NCBI GenBank assembly: GCA_015143295.1
Contig: CM026568.1
Span: forward strand, 18,296,607 to 18,360,606
Direction: 5' to 3'
Source of the DNA: Tetracentron sinense
Lineage: Eukaryota; Streptophyta; Magnoliopsida; Trochodendrales; Trochodendraceae
Length of the DNA: 64,000 bases
Below the pieces are notes generated by a model that was not told where the DNA came from, ran no database searches, and saw only the letters and a program-made list of their open reading frames with translations. Position numbers and translations under genes: made by a program. Shown one piece after another: positions 10,531-20,705 of the stretch (within the stretch, counting starts at the first letter, position 1; each line of letters opens with the position of its first letter).

Positions 10531-11690
10531 ATGGCATCCAATGAAGAAAATATCAACGATTCCTCTCTCTCCAACCAAGATACCCCCAATCCTATCAATG
10601 GTGGTTTGACTGCCGAGTTAATGTCAATAATGACCCCTATGCTCCAAACATTGCAGCAATCCTAAGCTCAAGCCCAAGCTCAGGCTCTAGAAGCTCAAAC
10701 TCAGATGCTGCTTTTGCTCTAAGAAATTCGAGGTGGCAACCCTCGGACTGATACACACGAACGTGACACTCCGGAGCAAAACTATGTCACTGCAGCTGAT
10801 GTCGCTGCCATTCTAGAACGACAGAGGCAAACGGTGAGTGAGAATTTCCATTTTGATTCCAACCCGTCATACTCGACGAATGTACTGCAAAAGCCATATC
10901 CCCAAGGCTATGTGGTTCCAACCTTTTCTCAGTACAATGACAAAGATGGCAACGCTAGAGAACATGTCAAACGTTTTGTCGACGCCTTAGGCATGCACGC
11001 CTCTGACCATGAATTACGTCTTCGAGAGTTTTCCAAATCTCTCTCTGACCGTGCATATACATGCTACAGTGATTTAGTGCTCAATTCCATCCACTCTTGG
11101 GAAGATATGGTCACGACATTTGCTAAGAAATTTTTTTTAGTTGAAGACCGCATCTCTTTTATTGATCTTAACCGGGAGCGACAGAAGCCTTAGGAAGGTT
11201 TGATCGATTATGTGAGACGGTTTCGCGAACCTTTGAGTGTCGTGACCCTGTTATTGAGGATTCCTTGGTTCAAACTTGCATCAGCGGCATGCTTAATGAG
11301 TTTCGAGTTCACTTAGAGAACCTTGGAATAACAAATTTCTCTCACCTTCAACAAGCCACTCGACGTACCAGTGAATCAGTGAAGTCGCAAGAACGGACTT
11401 GGCGTCGGGAACCTCGTCCTCCAAAGGCGCAATCAATGGTGGCGGATGCTAATCTTGACAAAAAACGGTCCAGATCTACTACTGTACCACCAAGGAAATC
11501 CAACATTGCTCCCTTGGAGGCTTCGAGATGGCGTCATTCGCCCTCCCACTCTGTTACGCTGCCTGACCCCGAAGGACAAAAAGAGTCTCAATTATTGTAT
11601 CTACCATCGCAACACTAGTCACTCCACTAGTAATTGCTGGACATTGCGACGATTCTTTCACAGGAAGGTCGCCTCTGGTGAAGTATAGTT
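10531..11690 (+). pseudogene. gag: Tat gag, broken
   Basis: Capsid/nucleocapsid region. Translation from ATG 10531 stays in one frame to 11193 but is cut by three stops (10663 TAA, 10720 TAA, 11191 TAG). Each is one C-to-T change from a glutamine codon, as expected from deamination of a methylated element. The retrotransposon gag core is clear: a GN..EHV.RF segment, LRLREFSKSLSDRAYT, and SW.DM...F..KFF. A frameshift near 11230 moves the rest to another frame (LNEFRVHLENLG, then RRTSESVKS). It ends with a C/H-type segment around 11590-11650 (YCIYHRNTSHSTSNC). It cannot make a full Gag. Confidence 0.88.
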
Positions 11691-11844
11691 ACCTGATGGT
11701 AATTCCTCGGTGCATACTAATCTTTTACCCCCTCACAAACCTAAAGAACGGGTAGCCATGGTTGGACATTCTGCCGACACGGATGAGACTATTGTGCCTT
11801 CAGCAGAAGCCGCTTTCTTACTTTTTCCTGAGGTCTAAAATTTT

Positions 11845-12370
11845 ATGAATCATAGGGCTTTTTCGGAGGTAGCTCGCCATGATCTCGCTCATGCTTTTAC
11901 CAAAATTGTTGATCGACATGGCGAAGAATGTTTTAAAGCTGATAGCGATGTCCGCAAACCTTCAAATCCCAAAACCACCCCACCTATGCCCGTCATTACA
12001 TTTACCAACGCTGATAGGATGGCCCCTCGATCAGATCATAACCATCCATTGTATGTCACTGCTACACTGAATGGAACTACGGTTTGACGAGTATTTATTG
12101 ATCCTGGATCCTCCATCAATTTACTTCCCCTCTCTACTGTGAAAGCTATTAACCTTCCTATGAACCGTATTGCTCCTCAATCTATTGATGTTTCAGGTTT
12201 TAACAATCACAGCCAGTGCACAATGAGTTATGTTAACATTGACTTTCAGGTGGGCGTTATCCGGTGTGCTACTCGATTTCATGTGCTTGATGCATCGGTG
12301 CATTATCATTATCTTCTGGGCCGACCTTGGTTGCATCATCACCAAGTTGTCCCCTCCAGTTATCATTAAT
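11845..12370 (+). pseudogene. Tat aspartic protease region, broken
   Basis: A frame from 11845 carries LYVTATLNGTTV, a TGA stop at 12085, then VFIDPGSSINLLPL, in which IDPGSS occupies the place of the protease active-site D-[TS]-G motif. Next come the flap-side region and VHYHYLLGRPWLHHHQVVPS, typical of the protease-RT junction in Tat elements. The proline after the aspartate and the stop suggest it is inactive. It would have processed the Gag-Pol polyprotein. Confidence 0.8.
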
Positions 12371-12852
12371 GTCTCAAATGGACTCGGGGAGGAAAAGAAC
12401 ACCGAGTTGCCACCACTGCAGTCCCTTTTGACAGATCTGAAGCTCAAATCACTGATGCCGCTTTTTATGATGAGCTAGCACCAGAAGGTGAAACGGCACT
12501 ATCCGTCCCTCAAGGTGTTTCCCTCACACCTACTGGTAAACGAAGATCCGAGAATACTTCGATCACGAAGAATCCTCGCAGGGAGGACGGGCACCAACAA
12601 TCACCACACAAATCAACAAATCGAAGCAGGTCGATCAATGTAAGGTTGCCCGATGGGAGAATAGCGTACCGATTATGATGGTCACAACCATCAGTAGTAA
12701 ATATTGAAATTTCTAATGATGCTATTGGTGGAACATGGAAAGAAAAAATAACTGAAGTTTCTAATGCCCCAGAATGCATGCAAGACGGCATGAAAGCAGT
12801 CTAAGAAGATCTAGAAAAAATCAACTTAGGAGATGAAGATGACCAAAGTCCT

Positions 12853-14273
12853 GTGTTTTTGAGCTCAAAACTATCTCCTGAAGAAAAGAAATCATTATGT
12901 AATCTTCTTGCTGATAATAAAGATGTTTTCGCTTGGTTGTATCATGAGATGCCTAGCTTAAGTGCCAATTTAATAATGCATGAGCTTAATGTCGACCCAA
13001 ATGCAATACCAGTCAAACAAGCACCACGAAATTTCAGTCCAGAAATAGAGCAACAAATCAAAGTTGAGATTGAGAAATTACTAGAAGTAGGTTTCATTAA
13101 ACCAATTCAACACCCGACGTGGCTCACAAACACAGTCCCTGTAAAGAAGAAAACGGCCAAATACGGTGTTGTGTGGATTTCAGGGACCTGAATAAAGCAT
13201 GTCCAAGAGATGACTTCCCTCTTCCAAATATGGACTTGCTCATTGATGCAACCGCAGGACATGAGTTATTCTCTTTTATGGACGGTTATAGTGGATATAA
13301 CCAAATCATGATGTCACCAAATGATGCGGAGAAAACGGCTTTCCGAACTCCTTTTGGAAACTTCTATTACATTGTCATGCCGTTTGGATTGAAGAATGCT
13401 GGAGCAACATATCAAAGGGCAATGATTGCAATCTTCCACTATATGTTTCATAAAGAAGTAGAAGATTATGTCGATGACCTGGTGGTGAAATCGAAAAGAA
13501 GAAATGACCATGAGGCCATTTTGAAAAAAGTGTTTGAAATGTGTCGAAAATACAAACTCAAAATGAATCCTTTGAAGTGCGCCTTCAGAGTATCAGCAGG
13601 AAAATTCCTTAGTTTCATTGTTCATCGTCATGTAATCAATGTTGACCCAGAAAAAACAAAAGCGGTACTCTCTATGGCACCGCCACGGAACTTGAAGGAA
13701 CTCAAAAGTTTTCTTAGAAGAATATCTTATATCCGAAGGTTTATACCCGGATTGGTAGAAATCACAAAACCTTTTTCAAAATTGTTGAAAAAGGAAGCCA
13801 AATATGAATGGACGACTACGTACTACGAAGCCTTTGAGAAGGTCAAACAAGTTCTATCTTCAACAGTTACAATGATCATTCCTAATCCAAGAAAAACATT
13901 AAAACTTTATTTAGCAGCAACAGATCATGTAATTGGCGCATTACTAGCTCAAGACGATGACGAAGGGAAGGAACAACCGATATACTATATCAGTCGCGCA
14001 TTGAGGAACACAGAGCTAAAGTACCCGTGGATTGAAAAGTTGTGTCTATCACTCATTTACGTCGCACAGAAGTTTCAACATTATCTCCTGTCACACAAGG
14101 TAATTATTTTCACTAAATCAGATCCAATTAGATTCATGTTAACAAAGCTAGTGCTGTCAAGGCGAGCAGCCAAATGGCTCCTTATGTTATCAGAATTTGA
14201 TATAAAATGTGAAATGTTACAAGCCATAAAAGGGCAGGCGGTAGCAGATCTTCTAGCTGGTTTTCCCGGGTAA
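12853..14273 (+). pseudogene. pol: Tat reverse transcriptase and first RNase H
   Basis: A frame from 12853 carries the RT N-terminal block (VKQAPRNFSPEIEQQIKVEI, FIKPIQHPTW) and shifts by one base in an A-rich run near 13145-13155. RT then continues in the 13119-14273 frame: CVDFRDLNKACPRDDFPLPN, FMDGYSGYNQI, MPFGLKNAGATYQR, and the catalytic YVDD box at about residues 117-120 of that frame. The thumb and a first RNase H region follow (LYLAATDHVIGALL, YYISRALRNTELKYPWIEK). The large RT frame is otherwise uninterrupted, so this is the best-preserved part of the element. A stop after the RNase H region separates it from the second RNase H. Confidence 0.9.
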
Positions 14274-14309
14274 GATAATCTGGAAGTTACAGAAGAAATC
14301 CCCGGAATT

Positions 14310-14830
14310 TTGCCAGAGGTCGCTCTCATTAACAATTTAGAAGAAGAATGGACTATGTTCTTTGACGGCTCCAGAACTAGCAAAGGTGGTGGGGCCGTAA
14401 TAGTTTTGCAAGCACCAGACGGTGAAATTACCTCATTATCTTTCAAACTAGACTTTAATTGCTCATACAACACCACGAAATATAGAGCATTTCTTATTGG
14501 GTTAACAATGGTAAAAGAAATGGGGGTGCAAAAATTGAAAGTCAAAGGCGACTCCAATTTAGTCATCAGTCAGATGAATGACGACTTCACACTCAAAGAT
14601 CACGGTCTTACTTTGTATAGAGTAACGGCGCAATGACTTGAAAAATATTTCGAAAAAATTACATTTGAACATATAGGGCGTTCTGGTAATAAACATGCTG
14701 ATGCTTTAGCCATCCTTGCCTTGAAACTAGTTTTCGAGGAAGAAGTGAAAGATATCAGCGTCATGAAAAGAACAGTCTCAGTTACTTGGAATGAAATATT
14801 GCGCCCTCAGCCTATTGAAGATAATGATTG
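14310..14830 (+). pseudogene. Tat second, archaeal-type RNase H
   Basis: A second RNase H follows the first, a hallmark of the Tat clade. WTMFFDGSRTSKGGG gives the first catalytic aspartate and VKGDSNLVISQM the third position. The usual glutamate motif (N..AEYEAL) reads YNTTKYRAF, so the catalytic Glu is missing. A TGA stop lies at 14634-14636 and the frame then continues with GNKHADALA, the C-terminal HADALA block. With the glutamate lost it should not cleave RNA. Confidence 0.82.
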
Positions 14831-16412
14831 GCGAAAGGAGATAGAATACCAACTTGCAAAGGTGGCTCAATTGAATCTCTAAGAACATTGAAAAGCTTCT
14901 CACATTTGGATGACACACTGTATTATCGGTCATCAGATGGAATCCTTATGAGTTGTATAGGAACAGAAGAAGCAAAAAGACAACTGAAAGAAGTACATGA
15001 CAGAGTTTGTGGTCAAGATCTTTCAGTGCCACTCTTCAGACGATTGCAGAGATTTGGACTTTATTGGCCAAATATGATTGCTGATTCTAACAATTTACAA
15101 AGAGATTGTCCTAGATGTCAGTCGCTTTCTGATCCTATTGAATGTCATCTCATAAAAGATGGGGGGATTGGAGACAACCTTATATCGAATACATAAAAAA
15201 TGGAGAATTGCCACTGAACAAAAAAGATGCATCCTGACTGCAGAGAAAGGCGTAGAGGTTCTTCCTACAACAGGATGATCTTTTTAGAAAATGGATAGAA
15301 GGCACTCTGTTAAGATGTTTAAGCCAACAAGAAGCTGAAACAGTGCTTTTCGAAGTCTATGATGGCGAATGTGGAAGTCATCAAGGGAAAAAGAAGTTAT
15401 ACATCCAACTCCTTGAATTCGGATATTATTGGCCCACCATGGAGTCGGATTTAGCTAGGTTTGTAAAAACTTGCCATCAATGTCAAATTCAAGGCGAACT
15501 TATTCATGTTCCAACATTAACACTTCAACAGATCAGCACACCATGACCTTTCCACACATGGGGGCTTGATCTTATAGGACCCATAAGTCCACCTTCAGAG
15601 GGAAACATATGGGTTATTGCAGCTACTGAGTATTACACCAAATGGGTAGAGCTATACCCATGAAGCAGGCTACTGGAGGTGCAGTAGCTAATTTCATTAA
15701 AGAAAACATTATTTGTTGGTTTGGAATTCCAAACAGGGTAATAACAGATAATGGTACACCTTTTGTCAATAGTAATGTTCGAGAGCTGCTGGAAAAATAT
15801 CATATAAAGCATGTCAGATCCACACCATATTATCCGAAGGAAAATAAGCAAGCAGAAGCTACAAATAAAACTTTGTTCAAAATATTGAAGAAAATGGTGG
15901 AAGGCGAACATAAGAAATTGTCACAAAAATTTATGATGACATTATGGGCTTATCGAACATCACCTCAAACAGTAACATGAGTATCACCGTACCCTTTAGT
16001 CTATGGAGTAGAGGCAACCCTACTAGTCGAGATAGCTATCCCTTTAGCAAGAATGATACTCAACGATGAATCAAAAATTGACAGCAACATGATACCCAAG
16101 GCAAACTAAGTAGAATTCGTTGAGGAAAGGCGCATGAAAGCGGAGGAACAGATGACCAACTAGCAAAGGTGAATAGCGAAGGCATATGATAAGATGGTGT
16201 GACTTTGACTATTCAACGAAGGCGACTTTGTTCTTTGTGCGACTTTACATATTAGAAATGAAACATCTGCTTCTAAGCTTGCACCAAATTGGGAAGAACC
16301 CTCTATTATTCGAGAAGCAATGGAAAGCAGATATTATAGACTTGAGAAGCCTGATGATACTATTTTGCATGATCCTATTAATGAGAAATGGCTAAAATTG
16401 TATCATCCATAA
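14828..16412 (+). pseudogene. Tat integrase with two zinc-type modules, broken
   Basis: Two successive H2C2-like modules occur. The first (about 14985-15120) reads VHDRVCG ... FGLYWPNM ... CPRCQ and lacks the second histidine. The second (about 15343-15486) reads YDGECGSHQGKKK ... FGYYWPTM ... CHQCQ. The core follows across several stops: GLDLIGP near 15566, TDNGTPF near 15745 and KQAEATNKT near 15850, giving D, D and E of the DDE triad. The C-terminal part ends with EKWLKLYHP near 16410. Stops (for example 15544, 15661, 15978) and frame changes make it non-functional. It would have inserted the cDNA into the genome. Confidence 0.85.
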
Positions 16413-16496
16413 AAAGAAAAGGATCTTCTTTGCATTTCTCAAAATGTTGTCATTTACAAGTAGTTGTTCAAAAAAAAAAGGGAGAGATACATAATG

Positions 16497-19400
16497 CTAT
16501 TTTTTGAACAAGCCGTCTATGAGTCCACTGGTGAGAAAATGCTCAAATGCTTTACCTTCTTCTTGAAGAGGCACCAATTTTTCTTGCTCCTTTACTTTTA
16601 CTTCTTCCAACTCCTCATGATTCTTAGCCAGAATTTGCTGTTCTTCTTCCAAAGAATAGAGTTTAGCCTGAGCCGCTTTCAACTCTATTTCAGCTTGTTT
16701 TATTCTCTTAGCAACATCGTTCTCAGTCTCTACCAGCCGCTTTCAACTCTATTTCAGCTTGTTTTATTCTCTTAGCAACATCGTTCTCAGTCTCTACCAG
16801 CATTCCCAATGTTGTCATATGCTCATTTTCTTCCTGCTCAGCTGTTGTTAACCTTCCTCGGAACTCTTGGGCAATGGCAAGTTCATCAAGGCGCACCAGC
16901 AACCACTCAATCTCCACACCTATAGCGTGAGCATCTTCTAAAATTGTTCTCCAATACCTCAGATTGATTGGAGAAATGTCAGTCAAAGATTTTTGATGCA
17001 TGGATAGGAGAACCTTGTAGATGGATTCCAAGAAGATAGAACGGAAGTAATGCGCCTTGATAGAATAGCCATTGAGGATGTCACCATAATTATCAAAAAT
17101 CAACTGACCAAAAGGCGCTAACTTTGGCTTGACTTTATAATCCCCAATCAGAGCTGTAGTAGAAGGGGTAGCCGAGCTCCATTTACTTCCTTGAACAGTT
17201 GCCGAAGTTGAACCCTGATGTACTGGAAGAGGTCTTGAAGGCGGAAGACATGAAACTACTAAAGGGGAAGAGGCTACTGGAGGTATCTGGGGCACAACAT
17301 TCAATGGCACTGAAGGTAAAGGCGTAGGAACACTTAACTGAAAAGACGGTGAAGACACTGTAATCAAAGGCGGGTTACTTGTAGAAGGCGCTGCCTGAGT
17401 AGATTCTTTGAAATCACCAAATTCACTTCTCAGTATGGCCATATCTTCTTCAAGACCAGTGATATTTTCACCCAGGATCCCGAAGAGAGAATCCATGAGA
17501 ATACACAAGGGCTAGCCAATCACCTCAGCTCCACTGTGAAACTCCGGATCATTTCTCAAAACCCCATTAAGGGAGTGGTTAGGAATCCCATCGAAGAAAG
17601 CCGAGATACGGGTGATGTCATGAATGGGAGTTATGGGGGATTCTTCTCTCGCCTCTGACCCTACGTGAACAGGAGTACTAAGAGCCTTCTTTCGAGGGCG
17701 CATGATAAAAGATCCCTTTGATGCCTCTGACTCTTCCCCAGTTGAGGGAGATGAGTCATTATCCCATTCACTTTCACTTATATATATTGCTTCAGTCTCT
17801 TTCTCTTCATCAGTATTTTCTTCAACTTTCTTGGAAGTCTTCCAAAGTGCACGCCTTTGTCTGAGAAGATAAAAATAAAGTAAGAGGGATTTCGAGTCCA
17901 AGTTATAAAGAAATGAAAGTTAAAGGCATAGAGTTTTACCTTCTTACTCTTTACTGGAGGAGCCACCTTCCTAGAAACTGGTATTAATTTTCTCTTAGGA
18001 CCTCCAACAGTAGTCTTCTTCGGAGTTCCCTTTCCTGTCTTCTTTTGTACCTTTAGCCGCGGAGTAGGCTCCTCAAGCAAAACCTCGATAGAAGAAGGAG
18101 AATTAATAAAGCCTTGGAAAGATGCAATTGATTTAGCCTAATACTCCTTCATAGCTGGAGTATATCTCCCTTCTCGGTCAGCATGGGTCACGAGGAAAGA
18201 CTCTAAGTGAGGACACAAATACTCGCGCCATCGACTTGTCAAATACATTCTACCTATGGTCGGCGGAGGATAAACACGAACGTTCAATAGAGGGACTCCC
18301 TGGTCAAAACCAAACTGTCTCTGAAAGCGGCTTGGATTGTAAGTGACCGATGTCAAAGGCGACTCATTTATAACCACCAAGACACTATCAGTAGTCATGA
18401 CAAAGAAGTTAAGGTCTTGTGGTGTAACATGACCTGAAAATTCAACCTGCTTGAAAGAATCCCCTGGTGTGTAGAAATCCAGAGGGATTGCGCCTTCTAG
18501 GGTCTAAGTGTATGGGCGGAAAGTAAAAAATCCCTTATCAAGGGAATGAAAGAGCTTGGCATTTTTCTTTGGTCTGACATTTGACCATTGGAGACCTCTG
18601 AGGAATAATTTTTCTGGGTTCCCTTTGTTTATGGCAAGTTGAACCAATGATGAAGGCGAAGGTGCATACCCTGGAACCCTTTCCCATAACCACATCTGAA
18701 GGAAGGATGCACAGGCAAAGGTCTCGATGGGGCATTCTCCCTTGGACTTGACCAAGTCTCTATGAAATAAATCAAGGCTAAGGTAGAGATTACCCAAGAA
18801 TAGAGAAGCTAAAGAATACCTTGCGCTATTAGCAATTCTGGAGGCGCACCCAAAGAGGCATCCTTGGATCTTCTCGTATGAGTAGGCTGGGAAGATATAC
18901 CTCGATAATCATATAGCAATAAATGCTTCTCGCCTGAAAGGACTGTGCATCCCTGCCCCAAAGACTGATGGTTGTGAAGTCACAACTCCCTTCTTCTTAG
19001 AGCCTTGTTCTCTCCAAAAATAACGAATCCAACCGTTGAAGTTGGCTCTCTTCATCGACTTTTTAGTAGACGCCTTTAATGCAGTTGTCAATGCTTCTGT
19101 ACACTCCATCATAGTTGCTTCATTGTAGTTGATGGCGGCTATGACATGTTTTCCAAAAACTTCCAACTGCAGTAATGCTGCTACATCTTTCAATGAAGAC
19201 GCAATTTCACCCCAGGGTGTGATGAAAGTATGTGTGGAATTGTTTCACCTAAAAATGAGTTGCTTCAAGGAGTCTTGATCTCTCCTTATTTGGAATGAAG
19301 AAGTCATTTCAACTGCCTCTTTCACTCTGGCATCCTTGAGGGGCTTGACAAATTCATCATCACTCAACATATCGTGTACCCATCCTTCCCAATCTCCAGA

Positions 19401-19626
19401 AGGCCCTAAGTGAGATCGAAAAATATGTTTCATAGGGAGAAAGTCGCCTCTAGACACTCTGAACCGAGGAACACTTATGGCTGAAGGAGTGCTCGCAACG
19501 CAATTAGAAGGTTCTTCCCGTAATAAGCACCATCAATTAGGAGGGGTGCATGAGTTTGGGTGTATCTGCTGAGCATCTATAAAAAAACAAGTCTCCAATA
19601 TCTCCCAGTCTCCCGTGCGATGCCAT
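16497..19626 (-). pseudogene. Antisense plant-mobile-domain (PMD) ORF of the Tat element
   Basis: Between integrase and the 3' LTR the minus strand carries a broken reading frame opposite to gag-pol. From ATG 19626 the pieces give: WVHDMLSDDEFVKPL, DVAALLQLEVFGKHVI, FNGWIRYFWREQG, then FLQMWLWERVPGYA, VRPKKNAKLFHSLD, and later YLCPHLESFLVTHADREG. This series matches the plant mobile domain (PMD, aminotransferase-like) known from MAIN/MAIL1-type proteins and from some Tat retrotransposons. Basic and Ser/Pro-rich segments (17512-18080) and a Glu/Lys coiled coil (16497-16750) follow. Several stops and a 64-bp tandem duplication break it. AT-rich TATA-like DNA near 19725 could have driven antisense expression (inference). 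Confidence 0.75.
16673..16800. repeat. Perfect 64-bp tandem duplication
   Basis: The unit starting ccgctttcaactctatttca is repeated twice head to tail with no mismatch that I can see. Because 64 is not a multiple of 3 it shifts the antisense frame and ends the upstream piece at 16723. The identity implies a recent event relative to the 6-7% LTR divergence. Confidence 0.93.
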
Positions 19627-19983
19627 TGAAGTGGAATAAAAGAGAAAATTCCTTAAAAGATGGGAGAGATTAAGAAGGAGAGTAAAAGTAAATGAGAAGA
19701 GGTGAATAAAAATGAGCCTTAAACCCAAAATAAATAGGTAAAAGGCGGGAGACAAAACGTCGGAACACGAAAAAGTGTTTGGTGACTGATGCACCATCAG
19801 TCATCATGACCAATGGTCTTGTGCATTAAATGAAGGCGACATATCAAACGTCATAAATTGACACGTGTCAAACCTCGAAAAGCGCATGCATTAAATGCTT
19901 CGATTAAAAGGCGAAAATTTAAATTTGAAAATTTTTCAAGCATGAAAGCGAAGACGTGTCTTCGAAAACATTATAATGCTACC

Positions 19984-19999
19984 TCAGACAGGGGGCTAA
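19984..19999 (+). other. Polypurine tract of the Tat element
   Basis: Purine-rich agacagggggc lies directly before the 3' LTR, where plus-strand DNA synthesis is primed. Confidence 0.7.
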
Positions 20000-20700
20000 T
20001 GTTGGTGGGTGATTTTTCAAGAAAGACACGTGGATCAATAGATCCATGAGAAAATATTCTTTCGCACCCTCAACACATTCCAAGGCGCCTTTAACCTGTA
20101 TTGATAATTGCATTGTCCATATTTTGGCTTTAACGCCTTTAACTATGAACTTATGTGCTTTTGCCATAACGTTCGCATATAATAAAAAGGTAAAAAAGAG
20201 ACTTAAGGATTAGAGGGTGAGAGGTTCATTGGTCGAAGAGTGTGCCATAATGTGTAAAGCGGACCCACCTTCACCAATCTACCTAGAACTTTTGACAAGT
20301 AACAAGTCGCTATAAGGCACCCGAGGAATAAGTGTGATTGTTTTGGTACAAATAAATGCAAAGACGTTTTTTATAATAAATGCAAAGACGTTATTATATT
20401 AAATACCCAAAAGCGTTACAAATATTTAATGTGTCCGTTACAAAGAATGACAATCATTCTGTCCCAAGTCAAAATCCTATAAATAGGAAAAGTTATCAAC
20501 CAAAAAGGGAGATCACGACAACAAGACACTACGAGTCATTTACGACAAGGCCAAGGGCGGCCAATCCTCGGTACTCTCAGAATTCTTGGTGTGCTCTCGC
20601 CCTCATTTCCTTTGCCATTTTTCCCTTTTGCCATTGGTCAGAATAACCCTCTGTGATTTAGATTGACCTGTGATCAAGTTAGAAAATTCTCCTAGTTACA
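20000..20700 (+). repeat. 3' LTR of the Tat element, intact
   Basis: 701 bp, from TGTTGGTGGGTG to CCTAGTTACA, followed by the TSD accat. A TATA-like 'cctataaatagg' lies at about 20474-20485. It shows the uninterrupted sequence (gtaacaagtcgct) at the site where the 5' LTR took the solo-LTR insertion. Confidence 0.93.
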
Positions 20701-20705
20701 ACCAT

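Larger units (their letters stand above)
6542..20700 (+). mobile_element. Complete Tat-lineage Ty3/gypsy retrotransposon
   Basis: A full LTR retrotransposon bounded by the TSD accat (6537-6541 and 20701-20705). Both LTRs are 701 bp once the insertion in the 5' LTR is removed. Order on the plus strand: LTR, primer-binding site, gag, protease, RT, RNase H, a second (archaeal-type) RNase H, integrase, then a 3-kb antisense region, polypurine tract and LTR. The dual RNase H and a PBS resembling the tRNA-Arg type point to the Tat/Ogre clade. By my count the LTRs differ at roughly 6-7% of sites, mostly transitions, and every coding module carries stops or frameshifts, so the copy is dead as an autonomous unit. 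The coding order is intact, so no large internal deletion has occurred. Confidence 0.93.
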
